Source: Methanospirillum stamsii
GTDB taxonomy: Archaea > Halobacteriota > Methanomicrobia > Methanomicrobiales > Methanospirillaceae
DNA: 64,000 nt
NCBI RefSeq assembly: GCF_003173335.1
Contig: NZ_QGMZ01000004.1
Coordinates: 95,795 to 159,794, forward strand
Direction: 5' to 3'
Made by a program: the position numbers and the translations under genes. The notes beneath the pieces are model-generated. The model was not told the origin of the DNA. It saw only the letters and a program-made list of their open reading frames with translations, and did no database searches. Of this stretch, positions 17,245 through 27,328 are shown piece after piece (the first letter of the stretch is position 1; each line of letters opens with the position of its first letter).

Positions 17245-18827
17245 CATATTCAATTCTTGTTAGTGATGAACTTGCAGAAGAAGGGATTGATATCCTCCGT
17301 GATCATGCAATGGTGGATGTTAACACCGGTCTTTCTGAAGATGAACTGGTCGCCACGATAGAAAATTATGATGCGCTGCTGGTCAGGTCCGGGACGCAGG
17401 TTACCGAGCGGGTAATTGAAGCAGGAAAAAAACTTCGTTTTGTCGGGCGTGCAGGAGCAGGGGTTGACAATATCGATATGAACGCAGCAACCCGGAACGG
17501 AATTATTGTTGCCAACGCCCCGGAAGGTAACACCCTCGCAGCAACCGAACATACCATGGCTATGATGCAGTCTCTCTGCCGGAATATTCCACAGGCAAAT
17601 GCATCCATGCAGGCCGGAGAATGGAAACGATCCAAATTCATGGGTGTTGAACTGAACGAAAAAACCCTTGGAGTTGTGGGTCTTGGACGTATCGGTCGTG
17701 AAGTTGCGAAACGGGCAGCCTCATTTAATATGCACATCATCGGGTATGATCCGTTTATTTCTCCGGAAAAAGCTGCAGAAATGGGCATTGAGTCGATGAG
17801 CCTTGATAAACTCTTTACAAAGGCAGATATCATCACCGTCCATACCCCTCTCATTAAAGAAACAAGCCACATTGTCAATGAAAAGACCATTGCCACCATG
17901 AAAGATGGGGTCAGGATCATTAACTGTGCCCGTGGAGGTATTATTGATGAGGCTGCACTCGCAACAGCAGTGAAATCCGGAAAGGTAGCCGGTGCAGCAA
18001 TCGATGTTTTTGAACAGGAACCACCAAAGGATTCTCCTCTGCTTGGTATCCCGGGAATCATTCTGACACCGCATCTCGGAGCAAGCACGGTGGAAGCACA
18101 AAAAAATGTTTCCATCTCAATTGCAAAACAGTGCCTTGAAGTGCTGGGTGGCGGGGATGCGAAATATGTGGTAAATGCACCGATTATCCCATCCGAACTC
18201 CATGAAACGGTTGAACCATTTGCATCCTTAGGTGAGCGGATGGGCAGACTGATGATTCAGATAATTGAGGGCCGGGTATTAAATCTTGAGATGATTTATG
18301 GGGGAGAACTTGCTACCCTTGGTCAGTCTACTAAACTCATCACCCATATGGCAATCAAGGGACTTCTCGATCCCATCCTCCGGTTCCCGGTAAATATGGT
18401 AAATGCAGCATACATTGCCAAAGACAGAGGAATTAACGTATCTGAAACAACAACCGGAGAATCTGCAGGTTATAAAAACCTCCTAACCATGAAGGTGACC
18501 ACAGATACTACAGAACTGGTAATATCCGGTTCGGTATTGTATAAGGGCGGTGCCAGAATTGTATCCATAGCAGGATACACCATGGATATGGTTCCTGAAG
18601 GGGCAGTCATCATCTCACGACACCTTGACAGACCTGGAGTAATTGGAAGAGCATCCACCATCCTTGGAGAACATCAGATCAATATTGCCGGCATGCAGGT
18701 CGGACGGTTCCAGCCAGGAGAGGATGCAATTATGGTTCTGAATGTAGATGGCGATGTCCCGGAGAGTGTAATGGAAGCGATTCGGGGAATGCAGGGGATC
18801 TATTCTGCAAAATTTGCCAGAATATAA
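17241..18827 (+). CDS. serA: D-3-phosphoglycerate dehydrogenase
   Basis: SerA oxidises 3-phosphoglycerate in serine synthesis. The N-terminal catalytic and NAD domains show VGRAGAGVDNID, the Rossmann motif VGLGRIGREVAKRA, and catalytic segments INCARGGIIDE and LTPHLGAST. An intervening allosteric-substrate-binding domain (about 320-445) is followed by a C-terminal ACT domain with DRPGVIGRASTILGEHQINI, where serine usually binds. At 528 residues it is the long form. Translation starts at GTG 17241 inside the stop of the broken HEPN gene (GTGA). Confidence 0.95.
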   Translation: MTYSILVSDELAEEGIDILRDHAMVDVNTGLSEDELVATIENYDALLVRSGTQVTERVIEAGKKLRFVGRAGAGVDNIDMNAATRNGIIVANAPEGNTLAATEHTMAMMQSLCRNIPQANASMQAGEWKRSKFMGVELNEKTLGVVGLGRIGREVAKRAASFNMHIIGYDPFISPEKAAEMGIESMSLDKLFTKADIITVHTPLIKETSHIVNEKTIATMKDGVRIINCARGGIIDEAALATAVKSGKVAGAAIDVFEQEPPKDSPLLGIPGIILTPHLGASTVEAQKNVSISIAKQCLEVLGGGDAKYVVNAPIIPSELHETVEPFASLGERMGRLMIQIIEGRVLNLEMIYGGELATLGQSTKLITHMAIKGLLDPILRFPVNMVNAAYIAKDRGINVSETTTGESAGYKNLLTMKVTTDTTELVISGSVLYKGGARIVSIAGYTMDMVPEGAVIISRHLDRPGVIGRASTILGEHQINIAGMQVGRFQPGEDAIMVLNVDGDVPESVMEAIRGMQGIYSAKFARI

Positions 18828-18852
18828 TCTCTTTTTGAATATCAGATCATAA

Positions 18853-18861
18853 TCTATAAAT
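18853..18861 (+). promoter_or_regulatory. TATA box for tRNA-Val
   Basis: TCTATAAAT lies about 40 bases before the mature tRNA 5' end. With archaeal spacing of about 25 bases from TATA to start, this predicts a short 5' leader removed by RNase P. Confidence 0.6.
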
Positions 18862-18894
18862 GTGCGAGAAGGTAACATTGTAAGGCACAACCGG

Positions 18895-18968
18895 GGGCTC
18901 GTGGTCTAGCTGGTTATGACGTCGCCTTGACATGGCGGAGATCCTGAGTTCGAATCTCAGCGAGCCCA
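18895..18968 (+). tRNA. tRNA-Val (GAC)
   Basis: The acceptor stem GGGCTCG pairs with CGAGCCC at 18961-18967, discriminator A at 18968, no encoded CCA. The anticodon stem CGCC/GGCG encloses the loop TTGACAT with anticodon GAC. The T arm is GAGTTCGAATCTC with TTCGAAT in its loop. No intron is present. It reads the valine codon GTC (and GTT). Confidence 0.96.
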
Positions 18969-18970
18969 TC

Positions 18971-18976
18971 TTTTTT
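18971..18976 (+). terminator. T-run terminator of tRNA-Val
   Basis: Six Ts begin three bases past the tRNA 3' end, the common archaeal stop signal for tRNA genes. Confidence 0.5.
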
Positions 18977-19115
18977 CATATAATTTTCAGATAACACATT
19001 CAGTTACGATTCCTTCATTCTGCATAGCACTTTTCCGATTTTAATCCGCTACCACCAGCCAGGTAACTTTTAAAAAAGATTATTGATCCGGATAGGAATT
19101 GACCGGATTTTTTAT

Positions 19116-20309
19116 TCAGGTAAAGACCGGAATTCTGTTGAGCGCAAAGTTTCCGACCTCTTTATTTATCTCTTCAGAAATTGATTTTCCATATAGGTAG
19201 GTGAAGATATATTCTGCCATCGTTTTTGGATCCACATCGATGAATTTGTCAGGGTACAGTGCTTTCCCGATACAATATGCATTGATAAGATCTATCTCAT
19301 GACTTTCACCATAGATACTGGTCGGATACAGTCCATACACCATCCCGCTTTTTATCGCCGCAGTTTCTGCAAAATCCGGAATATTTTCGAGCTCATGAAT
19401 TGCGTTTTCTTTCTTTTCAAGAGTAGAGAGATCGATAAATATTGCATCTGCACTGAGTTTTTTTATCCTGCCAGCACTCAGGAGAATAGACTCAGATCCA
19501 CTATCTGTCAGACATGTCTCCTCAAGAACATTTCTTGCTTTTTCCAGATCAAATGGGAAATACCTGCATGATGATGAAAGAATACCAGCCGGCTTATCAT
19601 CTGTGTACGCTCCGATATACGCAGATTTATGCTGAAATTCCGGGATTGTTGAAACCCTGCTCTTCAGGTTATCAATAATTTTATCAAAAAAGCGGATTAC
19701 TTCCTGAGCCCGGTCACTGCTACCGGTGAGAAGACCTAAAACTCGTAGTGAATAATTGAAATCCTCTCGCAAGTCAACCAGATTCCCTTCTTTCAACACA
19801 ACAATCGGAATGCCCGTCATTTCAGATAACTCATCCGGAGAATACGGCCCACTGACGTTCATGAGTATTATCACATCCGGACGAGGGCTTAGGGACTGGA
19901 TCTGTGCCGGGTAAACAGGTACCTGAACGGAAGGGAGAGATCTCAGTTCAGGATATGCAACAAGATAGGGTAACCAGGCCGGACGAATAACATATCGCTC
20001 CTCCGGATTATTCGTTACTGCATATTCCGGCTTTTGTAAGTACGCGAGATATCGCAGACACCCGGGCCCTGCGCACAAAATATGGGAGACGTTGTTTGGA
20101 ATTTCAACTTCCCTGCCGGTTGCATCAGTGATGGTAAACACCGAGCCCGCTGTTGCAATATCTTCTATCTCAATTATTGAAGGTCCCGGAATCGATTCAG
20201 GAGGAGGTGATTCGTGGGACATACATCCGGCAGAGAATATCGCGATAAAAATGATGATGAATATGTGAATGGAATGGTGGTACATACGCTGGTAACTATA
20301 TGACCTCAC
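19116..20309 (-). CDS. Periplasmic-binding-protein-like lipoprotein (TroA/BtuF superfamily)
   Basis: A signal helix (IFIIIFIAIFSAGC) ends in a lipobox with the likely lipidated cysteine in SAGCMS. The rest resembles the helical-backbone metal/cobalamin/siderophore binding proteins: FTITDATGREVEIPNNVSHI at the entry, then PDVIILM and AIFIDLSTLEKKEN. It would catch a metal chelate or corrinoid outside the membrane. No ABC permease or ATPase is beside it, so it must work with a transporter elsewhere. GTG 20309 (AAGG 4-7 bases upstream) is used; ATG 20285 is possible. Solute unknown. Confidence 0.75.
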   Translation of the reverse strand: MRSYSYQRMYHHSIHIFIIIFIAIFSAGCMSHESPPPESIPGPSIIEIEDIATAGSVFTITDATGREVEIPNNVSHILCAGPGCLRYLAYLQKPEYAVTNNPEERYVIRPAWLPYLVAYPELRSLPSVQVPVYPAQIQSLSPRPDVIILMNVSGPYSPDELSEMTGIPIVVLKEGNLVDLREDFNYSLRVLGLLTGSSDRAQEVIRFFDKIIDNLKSRVSTIPEFQHKSAYIGAYTDDKPAGILSSSCRYFPFDLEKARNVLEETCLTDSGSESILLSAGRIKKLSADAIFIDLSTLEKKENAIHELENIPDFAETAAIKSGMVYGLYPTSIYGESHEIDLINAYCIGKALYPDKFIDVDPKTMAEYIFTYLYGKSISEEINKEVGNFALNRIPVFT

Positions 20310-20366
20310 AGACCTTCATGATTTTTCATCGGAGGGTTGATTGTCAATCTGGTTAACATAATACTG

Positions 20367-21719
20367 ATGCATCAGATCTATTCGGTCATACTTGCCGGAG
20401 GAATAGGAACAAGACTCTGGCCACTTTCACGAACATATTACCCGAAACAATTTCTCCAGGTTAACGGTCATTCATTATTTCAAAAGACATATCTCCGGTC
20501 AATTGAGATGTGCAGACCAGATTGTATCTTTATCGTAACAAACTCACTTCATCATTTCCTTGTAAAAAACCAGATCTCTGAACTTGGATACCAGATTTCT
20601 GATGAACAGATCTTACTGGAACCATCCGGAAAAAATACACTCCCTGCCATCACCTGGGCAGTAACAGAAATACAGAAAAAAAGTAATGATGCCCGTGTTT
20701 TTGTTTTTCCCAGTGATCATCTCCTTGGAGAGGATGCCATCCGCGAATTGAAACAGGCATTACCACTCACTGATTCCCAAATCGTAACATTTGGAATTGT
20801 ACCATCTATCCCGCACACCGGGTATGGATACATCTCTCCGGGAGAGAACTTACAGACAGGATTTAAGGTCAGGGAATTTAAGGAAAAACCTGATGCCAGG
20901 ACAGCAAAAGAATACGTTGACAAAGGATACTTCTGGAACAGCGGAATTTTTCTCTTTTCTGTGCCGGTGTTTAAATCTGAATTGACAAAGTATCAGCCGG
21001 ATATCGCATCTGCATTTGAAAAAGGTGTGGTATGGGATGAACTTCCATCAATCTCCATTGATTATGGGATTCTTGAACATTCAGATGCCATCGCAGTAGT
21101 GCCCCTTTCAACCAGCTGGTCAGACCTGGGTAATTTTAATGCATGGTACGAAATATCCGAAAAGGATGAACAGGAAAATACCGGGGATTGTGTTGCTATC
21201 GATTCGCAGGGCAATTTTGTCACGACGCAGGATCGGTTTGCAGCACTAATCGGTATCCAGAATACCATCGTGGTTGAGACTCCGGATGCCCTGCTCATCT
21301 GTCGGCGTGATATGGCTGAAAAAGTTGGTGATCTGGTAAAGGGTTTGAAGAAGAAGAATAACCCGATTACTGAGATACATCAGCTTGTCTACCGGCCGTG
21401 GGGAGCGTATCTCGGACTTGAGAAAGGTCCGGGGTTTCAGATCAAACGAATCACCGTGGATCCGGGAAACCGGTTGTCATTACAACGCCACCATCACCGG
21501 AGTGAGCACTGGGTTGTTATCCATGGAACCGCAGATGTTGAACTGGACGGAAAACAATTCTTTATTCGCCCGGGAGAGAGCACCTTCGTTCCTGCCGGAG
21601 TTATGCACCGCCTTGGTAATTCCGGAAAAATTCCACTTGAAGTAATAGAAGTTCAGATTGGTGAATACCTGGAAGAGGATGATATTGAAAGAACAGAGGA
21701 TGATTACCAAAGAAAATAA
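20367..21719 (+). CDS. manC: Mannose-1-phosphate guanylyltransferase / mannose-6-phosphate isomerase
   Basis: This bifunctional enzyme makes mannose-6-phosphate from fructose-6-phosphate and GDP-mannose from mannose-1-phosphate. The nucleotidyltransferase domain opens with VILAGGIGTRLWPLSRTYYP and has FPSDHLL and EFKEKPDA further on. The C-terminal type II isomerase is a cupin with LQRHHHRSEHWVVIHG and VPAGVMHRLGN, where His residues bind the metal. ATG 20367 is chosen since related proteins start shortly before VILAGG; a TTG at 20337 follows GGAGGG too closely. It supplies GDP-mannose for Gmd and mannosyl glycans. Confidence 0.92.
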   Translation: MHQIYSVILAGGIGTRLWPLSRTYYPKQFLQVNGHSLFQKTYLRSIEMCRPDCIFIVTNSLHHFLVKNQISELGYQISDEQILLEPSGKNTLPAITWAVTEIQKKSNDARVFVFPSDHLLGEDAIRELKQALPLTDSQIVTFGIVPSIPHTGYGYISPGENLQTGFKVREFKEKPDARTAKEYVDKGYFWNSGIFLFSVPVFKSELTKYQPDIASAFEKGVVWDELPSISIDYGILEHSDAIAVVPLSTSWSDLGNFNAWYEISEKDEQENTGDCVAIDSQGNFVTTQDRFAALIGIQNTIVVETPDALLICRRDMAEKVGDLVKGLKKKNNPITEIHQLVYRPWGAYLGLEKGPGFQIKRITVDPGNRLSLQRHHHRSEHWVVIHGTADVELDGKQFFIRPGESTFVPAGVMHRLGNSGKIPLEVIEVQIGEYLEEDDIERTEDDYQRK

Positions 21720-21725
21720 AATAAA

Positions 21726-24173
21726 TTATTTTACTTGTTCTTCCAAGACCTCAACTGTTTCTCCGGTCTCAAGGATCCGGTATGGTCCGGTTGCCCGGAC
21801 ATCATAGGGATTATTTTTTGTGCTGTAGGGGAGGGTAAATGTTCCATTCGAACTCTGCTGTTTCCAGGTAAAGTTCCGCCCCTGGTTTGTTGTCATGGGC
21901 AGCTCAATGGTTCCGGTTCCGGGGAGTGTGTACCCGTTTACCCGTTCAAAGATCTTGACTTCTTTTATTTGATGAGTATCGTCCTCGGCAACCGTAGAGG
22001 GAGACTCATAAATAAGCCGGTAATGACCAAGACCAGCCACATCGGTGATTGGTTTGGTAAACTGGATAGACCCGGTGACCTTGTCAGATGATGTGGGAAC
22101 CGTTTTTGCTTCTTCAGCAGATATTTCCTGTGCCCGGATAATTTGAGAGAAGGAACCGCCATTTTGTGAATTATGTGAGACTGATAACAGAGTCCCGCCT
22201 CTTCCGGCAAACCACGAACCATCAAACAGATGAAGTTTTGATGCAGTACTGTTAAAGAAAGGCTGTTTCAGGACCAGGATTGCATCATATCTTCCGGTCC
22301 CCGGAGACTGCTGATAATACGTTTCTTGGTATTCGGAAATGCTGTCTTTTCCATATGCCCAGAGAGGAAGTGCTGCAAATTTTGATGTTACCGTTGCATA
22401 ATCGGTAATAATGTACCTGGTTCCTGTTTCTTTTGCATAATGCTCGGCATCATCTTCAGATTGTGCAGCCAGGAATTTCCCAACCGCGGGGACGTTGTCC
22501 TGAAACGGCGAGGTAACCGGAATTCTCTTTGTCAGGAATGAGATCCAGTGGCCATAATCCCACCATGAGAGAACTCCATAGGATTCTTCAGGATAGGAGA
22601 ATTCTGTTTTCTGATAAATATTATAATAATTAACACCAGGATCCGGTGAGTTTTCTGATAACCAGACCAGAGAATCAGCCCAGTCATTACTGATTGATAT
22701 GAGGCCTATCTGTTTATCGGCAACGGTCATTACCGTCTGGGCAGAAAATGCAGTGATTAATAACATGATTATTCCGACAACTGCGATAGCCCTGAATGGG
22801 ATAACCTGCCGGGGTGGTTCAGAACTCTTTTTTGAACGGGTTTCAGGTTCTTCACTTGCTACAATTTTTGAATAGAGGGTACTGAGTGTAACTGCAGAAA
22901 ACAGAACAATCACTACACTCACGTAATATTCATACCGGAGATGCATAACGGTTGCAAATATGAGCACCATTCCCCAGACTAAAAGTCCCATCAAAGCCGG
23001 CTGGTACGAGCGAATCAGTCTGATGATACATATGATTATTCCTAAAAATGCAAGGAAAAGGGCAATGTTGTAGGAATACCATGCTCGAACCGGTTCCCAC
23101 ATCTGCATCTCATTAATAAAAGATTCAGTATATGAAAAGAAAAAGAAATAATTCATATAACCGGTAATCTGCGATGCCAACTCCGGTATGAATGCTGCGA
23201 TGAAAACATACCCTGCGATTATAGCCCCTGAAACAATCCCGATATAATAATAAGGAGACTTTTTTTCACAGATATGAGCAGTAAGAGTTAGAAATCCGAG
23301 TTCAAGAGGTAATGCTAAAGCAACCAGTACATGACCGATGGAATAGTTGCTTAGAGATATTCCATCATGACTCAATCCAAGAAGGAGATACAGGATTGTA
23401 AATGTTATAAAAAAGAGACAGGTGTGCAGAAAGAGAGAAATAAGATTGTCCCGGTCCCGTGTTAACAGGGCATGAATAAGAAAAATCAGGGCACAAATAG
23501 CTGCAAAAAGCACCATGGTCTGCACGTTCATAATACCAAGGAAATATGCAACTCCGGCTGACACCGCGAGTAAGATACTTTTTTTAGAGTAACGGGCAGT
23601 TTTAATGTTGCCAATAGTTATGAGGAGAGTAATTATCAGGGTAATAAAAAGGGTGGAAAACAGGGTCTCGGTGATATGGTGATCAAGGTATCCGTAAAAT
23701 GAACGATAGAGTAACTCCCCGGAGATTACTGGAAGAAGTATTGCTGCAATCCATCCGGTTTTTTCATCTCCGGTAAGTTTTCCAAGGTACCAGATAATGG
23801 GGATAAGGAGAAGAAATAATAACGGGGGAATATATGATGCAATTATCATATTTTCCGGTCTTGCTAACGCACCAAAGAGAACACAGGCAGATGCGCAGAG
23901 GAATGGAAATAACGGGCCCCAGTCAACATCCTTCCCGACAGGAAATGCAGTCATGGGATCAAACCAGGCATATCCGGGGTAATTCGCGGTTATCTGTTCT
24001 ATCTGGCGCATTGAATACCAGGTGTCCATGAATATGAGTTTCTGGACCGGACCGTCACCAAGATATTCCATGGGTAAAAACCGAAGCCAGAGTCCAAAGA
24101 GTGCTGATATAATGACCAGAAGAATGAGAAGATGTGATGAATACGTATTCAGCCAGGTTTTAAGTGTTGTCAT
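21726..24173 (-). CDS. aglB: Oligosaccharyltransferase STT3/AglB
   Basis: AglB moves a lipid-linked oligosaccharide to asparagine in N-X-S/T sequons of exported proteins. The 815-residue chain has about 13 membrane helices with an early acidic site (FMDTWYSMRQIE) and a second loop motif (FPVGKDVDWGPLF), then an extracytoplasmic domain with the catalytic-pocket motif SWWDYGHW. The C-terminal part is beta-rich. It lies tail to tail with manC, six bases apart. It would act on surface proteins such as the sequon-rich product of 2835-3356. Confidence 0.95.
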   Translation of the reverse strand: MTTLKTWLNTYSSHLLILLVIISALFGLWLRFLPMEYLGDGPVQKLIFMDTWYSMRQIEQITANYPGYAWFDPMTAFPVGKDVDWGPLFPFLCASACVLFGALARPENMIIASYIPPLLFLLLIPIIWYLGKLTGDEKTGWIAAILLPVISGELLYRSFYGYLDHHITETLFSTLFITLIITLLITIGNIKTARYSKKSILLAVSAGVAYFLGIMNVQTMVLFAAICALIFLIHALLTRDRDNLISLFLHTCLFFITFTILYLLLGLSHDGISLSNYSIGHVLVALALPLELGFLTLTAHICEKKSPYYYIGIVSGAIIAGYVFIAAFIPELASQITGYMNYFFFFSYTESFINEMQMWEPVRAWYSYNIALFLAFLGIIICIIRLIRSYQPALMGLLVWGMVLIFATVMHLRYEYYVSVVIVLFSAVTLSTLYSKIVASEEPETRSKKSSEPPRQVIPFRAIAVVGIIMLLITAFSAQTVMTVADKQIGLISISNDWADSLVWLSENSPDPGVNYYNIYQKTEFSYPEESYGVLSWWDYGHWISFLTKRIPVTSPFQDNVPAVGKFLAAQSEDDAEHYAKETGTRYIITDYATVTSKFAALPLWAYGKDSISEYQETYYQQSPGTGRYDAILVLKQPFFNSTASKLHLFDGSWFAGRGGTLLSVSHNSQNGGSFSQIIRAQEISAEEAKTVPTSSDKVTGSIQFTKPITDVAGLGHYRLIYESPSTVAEDDTHQIKEVKIFERVNGYTLPGTGTIELPMTTNQGRNFTWKQQSSNGTFTLPYSTKNNPYDVRATGPYRILETGETVEVLEEQVK

Positions 24174-24559
24174 TATAAGTAGTATCTGACTTTTTCCTTA
24201 AGTATCCATATACTATAGACGATCTGATTTTTGTGATCCGGGAATCTGAATTGCAAAAAAGAGTGATTTTCATAGTATGCCAGTACCAGAGTTCACGATG
24301 TTGGGCGGTTAATGGAATCCGGTTTATAATAATGAGAGGGTTGTTCCAATTGAAACCATCCTTTGGATCTTTCAGTGAGTATAATTTTGTAAAGACATAC
24401 CGGGCATATTAAGATCTTAAAAATAGTATTGTCCTCCGGAAAACGTCGCTTGATAATCAGGACGAAGAATCAGATAAGTAGGATATGATTATAAAAAGGA
24501 ATTCTTTTTTGCTTTATATATCTGTAAAATAAAGCAGAATGTTAACAAAAGATAAAATC
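24174..24559. other. Intergenic region between aglB and the acylphosphatase-coil gene
   Basis: No gene is visible. The right part holds the 3' flank of the acylphosphatase-coil gene; the left part must hold the aglB promoter (AT-rich CTATAGTATATGG read on the minus strand near 24208-24220). No repeat or RNA gene was recognised. Confidence 0.4.
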
Positions 24560-25162
24560 TCAAACAGATATTCCTTCCCGGATTAAAGCATTTTCAATGG
24601 CAGTTAATTTCTTTTTTATCTCTGTAAACTCTGTTTCAAGATAATTTGCAGAATCTTTTCTGAAACCTTTTATCTCATCCAGGGTTTCTTTTTGGACAGA
24701 TATGAATGAATCATTTTTTCCAGACATTACATCCTGCTTATCAAGCATCTGGTTTTGTTTGTCAAGCATTTGATCTTGCTTTTCAAGCATTTGATCCTGT
24801 TTTACAAGACTTAAGGATGTATTTTCAACCACCCGATATAACAGGGCACCTGCCACATCAATCCGCTCAAACAATTCGTCTTCTTTATTGCCCCGGATTA
24901 TTTCAAATTTTTTATATTCTGATATCGCTGTGCCCCAGGAAACTGAGAATGTTCTGACGTCAATTGGATATTCGGTAATATTTATATCTGCAAGGAATTT
25001 TTTGAGAACTTCCTCTTTTCCTTCTGCAACAATCTCAACATCACCGGATTCCAAATTTTTCACATATCCGGTGATCTCTCTTCTGAAAGTTGCCTTTCGC
25101 ACATATTCACGGTATCCGACTGCCTGGACATCACCTCCGGCGATTATTGTTACTCTTTTCAT
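24560..25162 (-). CDS. Acylphosphatase domain fused to a heptad-repeat coiled coil
   Basis: Residues 1-90 form an acylphosphatase domain: the phosphate-binding loop GDVQAVGYREY keeps the catalytic Arg, and GYVKNLESGDVEIVAEG keeps the catalytic Asn. Acylphosphatases hydrolyse acyl phosphates. The second half is a coiled coil built from heptads such as MLEKQDQ, MLDKQNQ, MLDKQDV. This fusion is unusual; the coil probably oligomerises the protein or binds a partner. A decayed relative lies at 26742-27222 and a fragment at 31488-31797, so it belongs to a spreading local family. Confidence 0.75.
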   Translation of the reverse strand: MKRVTIIAGGDVQAVGYREYVRKATFRREITGYVKNLESGDVEIVAEGKEEVLKKFLADINITEYPIDVRTFSVSWGTAISEYKKFEIIRGNKEDELFERIDVAGALLYRVVENTSLSLVKQDQMLEKQDQMLDKQNQMLDKQDVMSGKNDSFISVQKETLDEIKGFRKDSANYLETEFTEIKKKLTAIENALIREGISV

Positions 25163-25341
25163 ACTCTTCTATTAGATGAGTGAGCCAATATACATTCTGT
25201 CAGTGTGGGGACAAGGGTATTGGTTGTATTTTTTCGAGAATTTTCTATTTACACAGCATATCTGCATATTTGAGGATAGAAAACACATATTGTCGATTCC
25301 CAGAAAATATAACCTTTCAAATCAGACACATATTGACATAC

Positions 25342-26490
25342 ATGGGTCCAATCGTTACCATAATCATACCGGCCATGAATGAAGAAAAAACGATAGGATC
25401 CTGCCTTGAGAAGATCAAAGTGGGATGTCTGCGGGGAAATATTCAGTATGAAATAATCGTTTCAGATTCTTCAACCGATTCAACGCCGGATATCGCCCGC
25501 TCACATGGTGCACGGGTTATTCATCCGGAGAGACGAGGATATGGGAATGCATACATCTCTGCGTTTCCCCATGCAAAAGGGGAGATAATTGTAATCGGAG
25601 ATGCCGATGACACCTATGATTTCACCTTGATACCCGAGTTAGTAAAGCCTATCGCTCAGAGAAAGGCAGACATGGTGATTGGATCAAGACTGAAAGGGAC
25701 CATTCTTCCGGGGTCGATGCCATGGCTGCACCAGTTTATTGGAAACCCTCTCCTGACAAGACTTCTCAATTTTACGTTCCATTCACAATTCTCAGATACC
25801 CACAGCGGGATGCGGGCCATAAGTAAGGAGGCACTGCAGAAATTAAGTCTTCACACCGGAGGAATGGAATTTGCTTCCGAGATGCTTATTGAAGCAGCAA
25901 AAAAAGGACTCCGGTTTGAAGAGATCCCGATTACGTACTATCCCCGGAAAGGACCATCGAAACTTCATAGTTTTGCAGACGGATGGAGACATGTCAGGTT
26001 TATCATGCTGGTCCGGCCGCTCCGTTTTTTAATAGTTCCGGGATTATTGTTCATACTTCTTGGATTTTCCCTCATGGCAGGAGTGGGTTTTTTAAAATCG
26101 GTTGAGATGCAGGGTCTTCATTCATTTATTCTGGGTGATATCCTGGTGCTTGGAGGGCTCCAGTTTCTCCTCTCAGGTGTTGTGATGAAATCATACAGTG
26201 TCACCCATCAGCTGGATGATTGTGGTCCCTGGTTTTCCCAGATTCTTCGGTATCAGACACTGGAAAAACTGCTCTTTACCGGGGTATTATTTATGATTCT
26301 GGGGTTTGCCAGCGGGATGTACATTTTAAGCCAGTGGATATCTGTGACCGGACCACTGACACAGATTACGAATGCAGTTCTTTCGTTATCTAGTGTGATA
26401 ATCGGGCTTCAATTGATCTTTACTGCACTCCACGTGAGTATGATGCTTCTTCAGTGTGAACGGGACGGATGCTCCGGGTTTATGGGATAA
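25342..26490 (+). CDS. Dolichyl-phosphate-sugar-type glycosyltransferase, family 2, with membrane helices
   Basis: The GT2 domain begins IVTIIIPAMNEEKTIGSCLEKI and contains the metal-binding IGDADDTYDF and the DTHSGMRAI segment of dolichol-phosphate glycosyltransferases. The C-terminal 130 residues form four membrane helices. It likely charges dolichyl phosphate with mannose or glucose for N-glycan assembly, upstream of AglB. ATG 25342 is the start, since the open frame before it (to 25180) has no conserved content. Confidence 0.85.
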   Translation: MGPIVTIIIPAMNEEKTIGSCLEKIKVGCLRGNIQYEIIVSDSSTDSTPDIARSHGARVIHPERRGYGNAYISAFPHAKGEIIVIGDADDTYDFTLIPELVKPIAQRKADMVIGSRLKGTILPGSMPWLHQFIGNPLLTRLLNFTFHSQFSDTHSGMRAISKEALQKLSLHTGGMEFASEMLIEAAKKGLRFEEIPITYYPRKGPSKLHSFADGWRHVRFIMLVRPLRFLIVPGLLFILLGFSLMAGVGFLKSVEMQGLHSFILGDILVLGGLQFLLSGVVMKSYSVTHQLDDCGPWFSQILRYQTLEKLLFTGVLFMILGFASGMYILSQWISVTGPLTQITNAVLSLSSVIIGLQLIFTALHVSMMLLQCERDGCSGFMG

Positions 26491-26696
26491 ACCGAGAGTT
26501 TACTATTTTCCAATTAGTTAAACCAGGAACGAATACCAACCATGGCTCTGTGAATGAAATTATACAAAAACAAGAGTATGAGAGAACCCATCTTTTTCTA
26601 AAGCGGATATGTTCAAAAATTGAGGTTTTTCAATCTCCGGCGGTGGTCTTTTCAGAGACATGTGCCGAAATTTGAATGATATATCACAAGGATAAT

Positions 26697-26713
26697 TGAT
26701 GTCTATGACATCA
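26697..26713. repeat. Perfect 7-bp inverted repeat
   Basis: TGATGTC-TAT-GACATCA is a perfect dyad in the gap between the glycosyltransferase and the decayed acylphosphatase-coil gene. It could be an operator or a transcript-end hairpin; nothing else supports a function. Confidence 0.4.
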
Positions 26714-26741
26714 TACCTGCATTTTTCAGAATTGTCTGAAT

Positions 26742-27222
26742 TTAATGTAATCGTTGTTCAATAAATTGATATTTTGTATGGATTGAATCTTTTAGATCTG
26801 ATCTCATCTCCTGAATCTCCTGATTTGTAACTTTTTGAAGAGAGATCTGATAATCTTGGTTAGCCAACATCTGATCCTGTTTGTCTAGCATTTGTTCTCC
26901 AATTTTTACAGAACGGCGACTGTTATAATCAATTCGTACCAGATATGTGAGGGCAGCGTCCAGGCGTTCTCCGAGTTCTTCATCCGGATTCCCCCTTTGT
27001 ATCTCAAAATATTTCCATTTTCCATCATAGGTTCCGGATTCGATTTTTATCGATTCAACACAGATGGGTTCTTCAATAATTTTGATTTGCGATATAAACT
27101 GATCCAAGTCAGCTTCGTTTCCTTCTGCAATAATCTCAACATCATATCCAGAGCAATTTCGGACTATCCCGGTATCCGACACGCTGGACTTCACCAGATG
27201 CTGTTATAATTAAACGTTTCAT
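26742..27222 (-). pseudogene. Decayed acylphosphatase-coiled-coil gene
   Basis: From ATG 27222 the frame reads MKRLIITASGEVQRVGYRD, the start of an acylphosphatase, then shifts: the next recognisable part, TGIVRNCSGYDVEIIAEG, is in another frame and the helix of about 15 residues that should lie between is missing. After this the frame runs on to 26742 with the coil heptads MLDKQDQMLANQDY. So an internal deletion with frameshift removed the first helix after the phosphate loop. A shortened 150-residue frame (from 27194) remains open but lacks the catalytic Arg loop. It is a paralogue of the gene at 24560-25162. Confidence 0.8.
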
Positions 27223-27328
27223 GAATATCCAATCGTAGTTTTTTTTATAGTGTTGCTGATTATGAGAAGAAATAACTATCATTCACAATTTTTTTAGGTT
27301 TAAAAACATTGGATATTTGAGACTGAAT

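Noticed and set aside
20337..20366. TTG 20337 as the manC start
   Set aside because: GGAGGG ends directly at the TTG, too close for initiation, and the extra residues are not in homologues; not fully excluded.
25180..25341. Extended N-terminus of the dolichyl-type glycosyltransferase
   Set aside because: The 54 extra residues are Cys-rich and unlike the family; ATG 25342 directly precedes the conserved GT2 start.
26469..26675. Open frame of 68 codons after the glycosyltransferase
   Set aside because: Starts inside the glycosyltransferase gene, no ribosome binding site and no similarity to known proteins.
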